Shown here: piece after piece, positions 55,020 to 62,327 of the stretch
Layout: each line of letters opens with the position of its first letter
Numbering within the stretch: position 1 is the stretch's first letter
NCBI RefSeq assembly: GCF_902506605.1
Contig: NZ_LR733979.1
Span: forward strand, 383,468-447,467
DNA from: Sphingomonas sp. AX6
GTDB taxonomy: Bacteria > Pseudomonadota > Alphaproteobacteria > Sphingomonadales > Sphingomonadaceae
DNA length: 64,000 bases
Direction of reading: 5' to 3'
Translations under genes and position numbers: made by a program
The notes under the pieces: generated by a model
Seen by the model: only the letters and a program-made list of their open reading frames with translations
Database searches by the model: none
Told to the model about the DNA's origin: nothing

Positions 55020-55094
55020 CGTGCTCCGGCGAAAGCCGGAGTGGTAGCGATCGGCGACTTCCCTTTCCAGCGCTCCGGCTTTCGCCGGAGCACG
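55020..55094. repeat. REP-like palindrome, family E
   Basis: Perfect 22-bp inverted repeat, arms 55020-55041 (CGTGCTCCGGCGAAAGCCGG AG) and 55073-55094, loop of 31 bases; each arm is itself a GC-rich hairpin. It ends 6 bases from the lysS stop and may serve as its transcript end. Together with family A copy 3 it fills the 188-bp gap. Confidence 0.9.
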
Positions 55095-55099
55095 GTGGG

Positions 55100-56686
55100 T
55101 TATGCCGCCTTCGCCAACGCCTCCGCGATCAGCTTGCGGCTGTTCTCTACCCCGTAAAGCGCGATGAAGCTGCCCATGCGGGGGCCTTGCGACGACCCCA
55201 GCAGGGTTTCGTAGAGCGCCTTGAACCAGTCGCGCAGCGCCTCTTTGCCGAAATGCGTCTTGCCGATCTCATAGACGTGGTTCTGGATATCCTCCGCGCT
55301 TGCCGGACCATCGGCCAGCGCCGCATCCAGGTCGCGTAGCGCTGCGACTTCCACGCCCTCGGGCGCACGACGCACCAAGGTCGGCGTCACGAAATCGCGT
55401 CCATAGGCCAGCGCATAGCCGATCAGGTGATCGAGCGCCGGATTGGCCTCGGGCGACGCATCGGGGACGTAGTTCTTGAGGTAAGCCCAGACCTGATCCT
55501 TGGTCGCGTCGCCCATCACCCCGACCAGGTTGAGCAGCAGGCCGAAGGTGACCGGCAGCACTTCCGCAGGCGGCGGGCCGCCATGGATGTGGTGGACCGG
55601 ATTGCCCAGCCGCTGTTCGACCGCCTGTCCCGCATAATTGCCGCGGAACTGCCAATATTCGTCGACCGCGCGCGGGATCACGCCCATGTGCAGCGCCTTG
55701 GCCTTTTTGGGCTCGCGGAATGCGAAGAAGGCGATGCTCTCGTCAGGACCATAGGTCAGCCATTGTTCGAGGCTGAGGCCATTGCCCTTGGACTTCGAGA
55801 TCTTCTCGCCCTTTTCATCTAGGAACATCTCGTAGATGAGCCCCTCGGGCTTGCGGCCGCCCAGGATGCGCGCGATCTTGCCGCCCAGCATCGCGCTGTC
55901 GATCAGATCCTTGCCGTGCATCTCGTAATCGACGTCGAGCGCGGCCCAACGCATCCCCCAATCGGGCTTCCATTGCAGCTTGGCCTTGCCGCCCAGCACC
56001 GATTGCTCGATCCGTTCGCTCTCATCGACGAACGCGATCATGCCGGTTTCGGCGTCGAGCACCTCTACCGGCACCTGAAGCACGATTCCCGATGTCGGGC
56101 TGATCGGCAGCACCGGCGAATAGGTCGCCTGGCGTTCGGCACGCAGCGTCGGCAGCATGACCGCCATGATCGCATCGTAATTGCGCAGGACATTGCGCAA
56201 CTGATCGTCGAACTTGCCCGATGCGTAATAGTCGGTCGAGGACGCGAATTCATAGTCGAACCCGAACTGGTCGAGGAACGCGCGCAGCCGGGCATTGTTG
56301 TGCGCGGCAAAACTGTCATGCGTGCCGAACGGGTCGGGCACCTGCGTCAGCGGCTTGCCGAGATGTCGGCTGAGCATCTCGCGGTTCGGCACATTGTCGG
56401 GCACCTTGCGAAGCCCGTCCATATCGTCGGAGAACGCGATCAGCCGCGTCGGAATATCCGACATTTCTTCGAAGGCGCGGCGAACCATCGTCGTGCGCAG
56501 CACTTCGTTGAAGGTGCCGATATGCGGCAGGCCCGACGGCCCGTATCCGGTTTCGAACAGCACATGGCCTTTCGCCGGGGGCGCGTCCTTGTAACGGGCA
56601 AGGATCTTGCGCGCTTCTTCGTAAGGCCATGCCTTTGAGGTGAGCGCGGCGGTGCGGATATCGGCGGGGGTCGGCTGATCGGTCAT
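55100..56686 (-). CDS. lysS: Lysine-tRNA ligase, class I
   Basis: Archaeal-type class I LysRS (528 residues), the form found in many alphaproteobacteria instead of the class II enzyme. The HIGH motif is PSGLPHIGTFNEVLRTTMV and the KMSKS motif GEKISKSKGNGLSL. Other segments: LIAFSDDMDGLRKVPDNVPN, DWGMRWAALDVDYEMHGKDL, and the helical anticodon-binding C-terminal domain ending GVENSRKLIAEALAKAA. The ATG at 56686 (MTDQPTPADI) is chosen; one three codons upstream is possible. Confidence 0.96.
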   Translation of the reverse strand: MTDQPTPADIRTAALTSKAWPYEEARKILARYKDAPPAKGHVLFETGYGPSGLPHIGTFNEVLRTTMVRRAFEEMSDIPTRLIAFSDDMDGLRKVPDNVPNREMLSRHLGKPLTQVPDPFGTHDSFAAHNNARLRAFLDQFGFDYEFASSTDYYASGKFDDQLRNVLRNYDAIMAVMLPTLRAERQATYSPVLPISPTSGIVLQVPVEVLDAETGMIAFVDESERIEQSVLGGKAKLQWKPDWGMRWAALDVDYEMHGKDLIDSAMLGGKIARILGGRKPEGLIYEMFLDEKGEKISKSKGNGLSLEQWLTYGPDESIAFFAFREPKKAKALHMGVIPRAVDEYWQFRGNYAGQAVEQRLGNPVHHIHGGPPPAEVLPVTFGLLLNLVGVMGDATKDQVWAYLKNYVPDASPEANPALDHLIGYALAYGRDFVTPTLVRRAPEGVEVAALRDLDAALADGPASAEDIQNHVYEIGKTHFGKEALRDWFKALYETLLGSSQGPRMGSFIALYGVENSRKLIAEALAKAA

Positions 56687-56743
56687 GCTGAGCATCTGGC
56701 GCGTGTGCCGCCAAATCGCAATCGCGATTCTGGCCAGCGCCGA

Positions 56744-57421
56744 TCAGGTGAGCGCTGCGAACCGCTCCACCAGATCGACGCGACCCGATACGATCAGCAG
56801 ATCGTCGGCCGCCAGCATCGTATCGGGCCGGGCATAGGTGAAATCCTCGCGCGGGCGTTTGATGCCGACGATCGTCACGCCGTGATTGGTGCGGATCGCG
56901 GAATCGCCCAGCGTCATATCCGCCATCGACGCCGGTGCGCGGGTCTTGGCGATCGCGAAATCATCGTCGAATTCGATGTAATCGATCATGCGGCCAGTCA
57001 CCATGTGCGCGACGCGTTCGCCCATCCGCGCTTCGGGATAGACGACGTGATGCGCGCCGGTCCGCTCAAGGATGCGGCCATGGCGTTCGTTGGTCGCTTT
57101 TGCCCAGATCGTCGGCACCCCCAGATCGACCAGCGCCAGCGTGGTGAGCACGCTGGCCTCCACATCGCTGCCGATGCCGACGACGGCGCTGGCGAAATCG
57201 CCCGTGCCCAATTCGCGCAGCGTCTCCACATTGGTGGTGTCGGCCTGAACCAGATGGGTCAGTCGGTCCGTCAGGCGCTGAACGCGCTCCGCATCCTCGT
57301 CGACGCCGAGCACTTCATGTCCCATGCGGATCAGCGATTCGGCGACTGCGGTGCCGAACCGACCGAGGCCGATGACCAGAACCGTGCTGGAATTGCGCGA
57401 TTTGCCGCGTTTAGCCGACAA
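56744..57421 (-). CDS. trkA: Potassium uptake regulator TrkA/KtrA (RCK protein)
   Basis: 225 residues. The N-terminal RCK Rossmann domain has VLVIGLGRFGTAVAESLIRM, LGVDEDAERVQRLTDRLTHL, VVGIGSDVEASVLTTLALVD; a TrkA-C domain (about 135-222) follows, starting MTGRMIDYIEFDDDFAIAK-like and ending LIVSGRVDLVERFAAL. One RCK/TrkA-C unit, as in KtrA, not the doubled E. coli TrkA. The start is a TTG at 57421, 8 bases after GGAG and inside the end of trkH; no ATG or GTG fits the conserved N-terminus. Confidence 0.92.
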   Translation of the reverse strand: MSAKRGKSRNSSTVLVIGLGRFGTAVAESLIRMGHEVLGVDEDAERVQRLTDRLTHLVQADTTNVETLRELGTGDFASAVVGIGSDVEASVLTTLALVDLGVPTIWAKATNERHGRILERTGAHHVVYPEARMGERVAHMVTGRMIDYIEFDDDFAIAKTRAPASMADMTLGDSAIRTNHGVTIVGIKRPREDFTYARPDTMLAADDLLIVSGRVDLVERFAALT

Positions 57422-58745
57422 TGGGAGTCTCCTCGGGATAGCGATAGGGTTTGCGCTTGCCGCCCAGTGCCAACGCGGTGGCGACGGTGATCGTGCCGAC
57501 GCGCCCGACATACATCAGCACGATCAGCACCAATTGGCCCGCGGGCGGCAGATCGGCGGTAATGCCGGTGGACAGGCCGACGGTCGAAAAGGCGGAAATC
57601 GTCTCGAACATCACATCGCTGAGCGGCAGCGGCGTGATCGACAACAGGATCAGCGTGCCGATGCCGATCAGCGCGACCGCCAGCAGGACGACGGTCAACG
57701 CCTGGCGTTCGACATGCGACCCGATCCTGCGTCCGAAGATGGCCGCATCCTGCCGGCCTCGAATTTCGGACCAGACGACGATGCCGAGCAGGAAGAAGGT
57801 CGTGACCTTGATCCCGCCCGCCGTGCCCGCGCTGCCGCCGCCGATGAACATCAGCAGATAGTTGATCGACAATGTCTCGATCCGAAAACTGCCGACGTCC
57901 AGACTGTTGAACCCGGCGGTGCGCGGCATCGCCGAGTGGAAGGCGGCATTGAGCAGCTTGCCCCCCATATCCATCGGCCCCAGCGTATCGGGATTGCCCC
58001 ATTCGGCCAGCAGGATCGCGATAAAGCCGACAAGGAGCAGGACGATCGTGCCGAGCACGGTGATTTTGCTATGCAGCGACCAGGTCCGCGGGCTTCGCGC
58101 GCGCATCCGCAATTCCTGCATGACCGGAAAGCCGAGCGCGGTAATGATCACCGCGATCATCACGGGCATCAGGATCAGCGCATCGGCCTGATACCCCATC
58201 AGGCTGTCCGAATAGATCGAGAAGCCGGCATTGTTGAACGCCGATACCGCATGGAACACCCCGCTCCATAGCGCTTCGCCCCATGACTGGTCATAGCCGA
58301 AGCGCAGCCGCAGCGTCAGGATGGCGGCGACCACCGCCTCGACGATCAGGGTGACGGCAAAGACCAATTTCAGGACGCCGACCGTGTCGCCGGTTTCCAG
58401 CCGGCTGCGCTCGGTCTGGGTGAGCAGGCGATTGCTGAGGCGAAGGCCGCGCCCCGCAACCAGGCCCAGCAAGGTCGCCGCGGTCATGATCCCGAACCCG
58501 CCGATCTGGAACAGCGCCAGGATGACGACCTGGCCGAACGGCGACCAGTAGGTGGCGGTATCGACCGTCACCAGCCCGGTCACCGCGACGGCGGAAGTGG
58601 CGGTGAACAAGGCGGTGATAAGCGGCGCGGCACCGGGTCCGGCACGCGCGACGGGCAAGGCGAGGATCAGCGTGCCGACCAGAATCGCGACGAGAAACAC
58701 GATCGGGACCAGCCGGGTGGGATGCCGGATGCCGCTCAATTGCAT
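57411..58745 (-). CDS. trkH: Potassium transporter TrkH/KtrB family
   Basis: 444-residue membrane protein with four M1-P-M2 repeats. Selectivity-filter regions are visible as TATSAVAVTGLVTVDTATYW, FHAVSAFNNAGFSIYSDSLM, PRTAGFNSLDVG and TISAFSTVGLSTGITADLPP. The size and the single-RCK partner suggest the KtrB branch. It overlaps trkA by 11 bases, giving a coupled two-gene operon for K+ uptake. Confidence 0.95.
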   Translation of the reverse strand: MQLSGIRHPTRLVPIVFLVAILVGTLILALPVARAGPGAAPLITALFTATSAVAVTGLVTVDTATYWSPFGQVVILALFQIGGFGIMTAATLLGLVAGRGLRLSNRLLTQTERSRLETGDTVGVLKLVFAVTLIVEAVVAAILTLRLRFGYDQSWGEALWSGVFHAVSAFNNAGFSIYSDSLMGYQADALILMPVMIAVIITALGFPVMQELRMRARSPRTWSLHSKITVLGTIVLLLVGFIAILLAEWGNPDTLGPMDMGGKLLNAAFHSAMPRTAGFNSLDVGSFRIETLSINYLLMFIGGGSAGTAGGIKVTTFFLLGIVVWSEIRGRQDAAIFGRRIGSHVERQALTVVLLAVALIGIGTLILLSITPLPLSDVMFETISAFSTVGLSTGITADLPPAGQLVLIVLMYVGRVGTITVATALALGGKRKPYRYPEETPIVG

Positions 58746-58823
58746 CGAAAAAGCATCGTCATCGTCGTCTGGCCCTATCCGAGGGGCAGCGTGGCGGCAA
58801 TGGTCGCAGCGATTCCGCTTTTT

Positions 58824-59093
58824 TCAGGGTGTGTCGACGATCGGATGGGTCAGGCGGACGCGGTCGAGCAAGGCTTCGATCTCGGCGATCTCGTAAGCGG
58901 AGCCCTCGGGTCGGACCGCCCAGTTGCAATGCGGGTGCGTGTCGATCGACAGCGCGCGGACAGGACCGAGCGCAAGTCGCCAGCGTCGCTGGGTGCCGCC
59001 GCAGCGGCGTGCCAGTGCGGCGACCAGCATGTCCTGAAGCTCGCTGGCGGTCATGAACGGATCTGTGCCTATCGATAAGCGGGCATCGGCCAT
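58824..59093 (-). CDS. Small hypothetical protein
   Basis: 89 residues: TDPFMTASELQDMLVAALAR, CGGTQRRWRLALGPVRALSI, DTHPHCNWAVRPEGSAYEIA, then an acidic helix EIEALLDRVRLTHPIV. Soluble, with two cysteines and two histidines spread over the middle. No family that I recognise. The ATG at 59093 and codon use like the neighbours support it as real. It lies between the DUF6481 gene and trkH on the same strand. Confidence 0.65.
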   Translation of the reverse strand: MADARLSIGTDPFMTASELQDMLVAALARRCGGTQRRWRLALGPVRALSIDTHPHCNWAVRPEGSAYEIAEIEALLDRVRLTHPIVDTP

Positions 59094-59121
59094 CCATGAC
59101 GGTGTCCGATGCCTGTTTCGC

Positions 59122-59490
59122 TTATTTCTTGCCCAGACGCTGCTTGCGCGCGGCGTAGCGCGCGTCGCGGGCTTCCTTCAACTCGGCAGCGGTGGGAAGT
59201 TTGGGGCGCGCCTTTTCGGCGGCTTCGGCAGCGGCGATGCGTTCGGCCTCGGCAGCGGCTTCGGCAGCCTCCTCGGCGGCCTTCTTTTCGGCGGCGATCC
59301 GGTCGCGCTCGGCCTGCTTCTCGGCGCGCTTTGCGGTCTGGGCGGCTTCCTTGCGCTCGGCGGCGGCGCGGCGTTCGGCGAGCACGGCTTCATCGACCGG
59401 CGGCTTGTTGCGCAGCTTTTCGAGCGCGGCCTGCTTGGCTTTGGCGGAGCGCTCTGCGCGTTCTTGGAAGGTTTGGTTGAACGAAGGCAT
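59122..59490 (-). CDS. DUF6481 family protein
   Basis: 122 residues, almost entirely one charged helix: FQERAERSAKAKQAALEKLR, then a long Ala/Glu/Lys/Arg-rich coiled coil (AERRAAAERKEAAQTAKRAE) and a basic end (ARDARYAARKQRLGKK). The N-terminal block fits DUF6481, common in sphingomonads. It may bind nucleic acid through its basic ends, but this is a guess. The ATG at 59490 starts the conserved block; the long frame upstream is antisense to the next gene. Confidence 0.78.
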   Translation of the reverse strand: MPSFNQTFQERAERSAKAKQAALEKLRNKPPVDEAVLAERRAAAERKEAAQTAKRAEKQAERDRIAAEKKAAEEAAEAAAEAERIAAAEAAEKARPKLPTAAELKEARDARYAARKQRLGKK

Positions 59491-59682
59491 AAGAGGATGC
59501 GGGTTCCTGATTTCGACGACGGACTCGGGGTCGCTCGCCAATCGAGCGCGGTCCGTCGCGGTTCCGATAGGGCAAAACGCGGCGTTTCGCAAAGTCGGTG
59601 ATGTACTGCGGTGCGAAATCTCGCCTTTGCGGTCCCGTGCGGCTATCGGCGGGAGCAACCGGACCGATGCGAAAGTGACGCG

Positions 59683-60354
59683 ATGACCCCCAGAGAATTG
59701 CTCGGCACCGCGCAGGTGCCCGGCGGCGAAACACTGACGCTGTATCGCCGCGGGCGCGATTTCATGATCGTGCTCGACCGCAACGAATTGATGAGCAGCC
59801 GGATGAGCGGGTCGGAGGAGGCGCTCGCGAACATGACGATCGACCGGTTGGGTGGGCGGCAAGCGCCGCACCTGCTGATTGGCGGGTACGGCATGGGATT
59901 CACACTGCGCGCAGGTCTGGCGCGTCTGGGGGCGGATGCGCGGGTGACGGTCGCCGAACTGGTGCCCGAGATCATCGAATGGGCACGCGGGCCGATGGTC
60001 GAGTTGATGGCCGGATGCTTGGACGATCCCCGCGTGGCGCTGGCGATGCAGGATGTGGCGGATGCGATCGCCGAGGGGCGCGGGCGGTACGACGCGATCC
60101 TTCTCGATGTCGATAACGGTCCCGACGGGCTGGTGCGCGGTGCGAACGATCGAATCTACACGATGCGCGGGCTGGCGGCGGCAAAGGCGGCGTTGAAGCC
60201 GCGTGGGGTGCTGGCCGTCTGGTCGGCGGGGGCGGACGCGGCCTTCACGCGGCGGCTGGGAGATGCAGGTTTTGCTGTGGACGAGGTGAAGGTGCGCGCC
60301 AGAAGCAACGGCAAGGGGCCGCAGCATGTGATCTGGTTCGCGCGGCGGGGATAA
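59683..60354 (+). CDS. Spermidine synthase-like methyltransferase-fold protein
   Basis: 223 residues: LTLYRRGRDFMIVLDRNELM at the N-terminus, the nucleotide-binding LLIGGYGMGFTLRAGLARLG, VTVAELVPEIIEWARGPMVE and YDAILLDVDNGPDGLVRGAN. This is the spermidine-synthase (SpeE) fold, but the acidic residues that bind putrescine are not obvious, so a different substrate is likely. The ATG at 59683 gives the family start. Stand-alone; divergent from the DUF6481 gene. Confidence 0.8.
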   Translation: MTPRELLGTAQVPGGETLTLYRRGRDFMIVLDRNELMSSRMSGSEEALANMTIDRLGGRQAPHLLIGGYGMGFTLRAGLARLGADARVTVAELVPEIIEWARGPMVELMAGCLDDPRVALAMQDVADAIAEGRGRYDAILLDVDNGPDGLVRGANDRIYTMRGLAAAKAALKPRGVLAVWSAGADAAFTRRLGDAGFAVDEVKVRARSNGKGPQHVIWFARRG

Positions 60355-60393
60355 GGGGTTCCAACGAACGGGGATGGGGTTTGCGCATCCTTG

Positions 60394-62217
60394 TCAGGGC
60401 TGCGCCCCCAACCACCCCGTTCGGAACTTGGTCTGTGCCGGCGTCAGCGTGCCGCCGATCGCCTCGTTCCTGACCACCTCCAGCGTCGGATCGGCCGCCA
60501 GCGTCATTGTCGCGCGGTGATCCTGCCCCAATCGCGTGAAGCCGATCTCGACCCGATCCCCCGGCTTGCGCGCGGCAAGTCCGGCCGACCAATCAGCCTC
60601 GCTCGTGATCGGCGTTCCGCCCAGGCTGGTGATCCGCGCGCCCGTATCGACGCCAACAGCATAGAGCGGCGTGCCCGGCGCAGGATAGGTGCCGACGACC
60701 ACGCCGCCCTCACCACCGCGGATCGGCGTAGGGCCTACCCAGGCGCTGCCCGGATTGGCGAGGCGCAGCGTCAACCCGGCCTGCGCGAGCAGCGGCGCGA
60801 AGTCGGGAAGTTGGCTATCCTCGATCTGGGTGGCGAAGAAGGTATCGGCGAAGCGCAGATCGGTGACCGTCGCCAATGCGGCTTTCAGGTCGGCGGTAAC
60901 GAAGGGCCGCTCGGTGACGCCATGGCTGCGCCAGAGCGTCTGCATATAGGTGTCGAGTGTCGTCCCGCGCTGGCGGAGCGCGAGATCGAGCCCGGCGGCG
61001 ATCACCGCGCCATAGAGATAATAGCTGGTGAAGATATGATCCTGGCGCGGGTCGATCGCGGTCGCGGCATCGACGAACGGCGCCCGCAGGCTCATCTCCT
61101 TCGGGCCGTGATAGCGCCTACCCGGACGATTTAGCGTGTAGTTGAGCGCGCCCGAAAGCTCGCCCAGATACTGGTCCACATCCGACACGCCCGCGCGAAC
61201 GATGGCGAGTGGCCCGTAATAGCTCGTGAATCCTTCGGCGAACCAAAGGCTGGGGGTCGGATTGGCACGGGTGAAATCGAACGGTTCGAGTTCCGCCGGA
61301 CGCAGTCGTTCGACCAGCCAGGCGTGGAAGAATTCGTGGGACAGCGTGCCGATCTGCGAATAATTTGCCTCCGCCAGACCCCGGTTGCCGGTCAGGATCG
61401 TCGAATTGCGGTGCTCCATCCCGTCGCCCGACGCCTGCGGCACGTAAGCGGCGATGAAGGTGTAGGCGTTGTGGTCGAAATCGGGGACGTCGCCGCCGAA
61501 CACCTTGATCTGTTCGTCCACCACCTTCTTGGCCATGTCGGTGAAGCGATCGACTTCGGCCTCCGCGCCATTGTGGTGAACGGCGAGGCGGATGGTGCGC
61601 GGGGTGCCGCGATCATCGACATTCCACTCGCGCACATCATGGTCCGCCAGGCTGGTCGGACTATCCATGAAATATTGCAGGTCGGGCGCGCCGAACGTCC
61701 AGGGGCGGTTGGTCGGCACCAACTGCGTCGCTGCTTTCCAGCTATTGTTGGGCGGACGGAACCGCACGGTGATCGGGCGATCATCCTGCCCCGCCGCCCA
61801 CAGGAAGGTCGCGGGCATGTTCAGATGGGAGTGCGTGGGATCGACCTGCGCATAAGTGCCGTCGGCGCGATCGGCGAACAATGTGTAGGTGACGGCGACG
61901 GTGCCGTCATGCTTGGCGACGCTCCAGCCATAAGGATCGGTGCGGGTGACGGGCAAATCGCGGCCCCGGCTGTCCTTTGCAGTGACCGAATAGACGTTCT
62001 TGGCGAATTCATGGATCGCATAACGACCGGGGGATGAGCGCGACATCTGAAACCGGACGGGTTCTGCGGGCAAGTCGGTAACGGTGACGGTGATGCGCGC
62101 TTCGTGATGCACCGCGTTTTCGAAACTGACGTCATATTCGATCGGGCGCGGCGCGTTCTGGGCACTCGCCGATGTGGCAAGTGCGACGGCGGCGGTGCCG
62201 ATCAGGAAGCGGCGCAT
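60394..62217 (-). CDS. M61 family glycyl aminopeptidase with C-terminal PDZ
   Basis: 607 residues with a signal peptide (MRRFLIGTAAVALATSASA). The catalytic zinc motif is HEFFHAWLVERLRP (HEFFH 294-298, Glu ligand further on in FAEGFTSYY), and the glycine-specificity GDGMEH (264-269) is present. A C-terminal PDZ-like domain (about 500-590, with GVDTGARITSLGGTPI and GDRVEIGFTRLGQD) follows. It removes N-terminal glycine or small residues from peptides in the periplasm. Divergent from the helicase gene. Confidence 0.93.
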   Translation of the reverse strand: MRRFLIGTAAVALATSASAQNAPRPIEYDVSFENAVHHEARITVTVTDLPAEPVRFQMSRSSPGRYAIHEFAKNVYSVTAKDSRGRDLPVTRTDPYGWSVAKHDGTVAVTYTLFADRADGTYAQVDPTHSHLNMPATFLWAAGQDDRPITVRFRPPNNSWKAATQLVPTNRPWTFGAPDLQYFMDSPTSLADHDVREWNVDDRGTPRTIRLAVHHNGAEAEVDRFTDMAKKVVDEQIKVFGGDVPDFDHNAYTFIAAYVPQASGDGMEHRNSTILTGNRGLAEANYSQIGTLSHEFFHAWLVERLRPAELEPFDFTRANPTPSLWFAEGFTSYYGPLAIVRAGVSDVDQYLGELSGALNYTLNRPGRRYHGPKEMSLRAPFVDAATAIDPRQDHIFTSYYLYGAVIAAGLDLALRQRGTTLDTYMQTLWRSHGVTERPFVTADLKAALATVTDLRFADTFFATQIEDSQLPDFAPLLAQAGLTLRLANPGSAWVGPTPIRGGEGGVVVGTYPAPGTPLYAVGVDTGARITSLGGTPITSEADWSAGLAARKPGDRVEIGFTRLGQDHRATMTLAADPTLEVVRNEAIGGTLTPAQTKFRTGWLGAQP

Positions 62218-62327
62218 CAGTTGGTCCCCTCATTGTCTGTGGACAGGGCTAAGCGGGAACACGTCTTTGGGCAACCGTCTCGATCGAGGTGGTTGCCAAT
62301 CTGTTCCGGATCGCCGACAGGAGGGGC

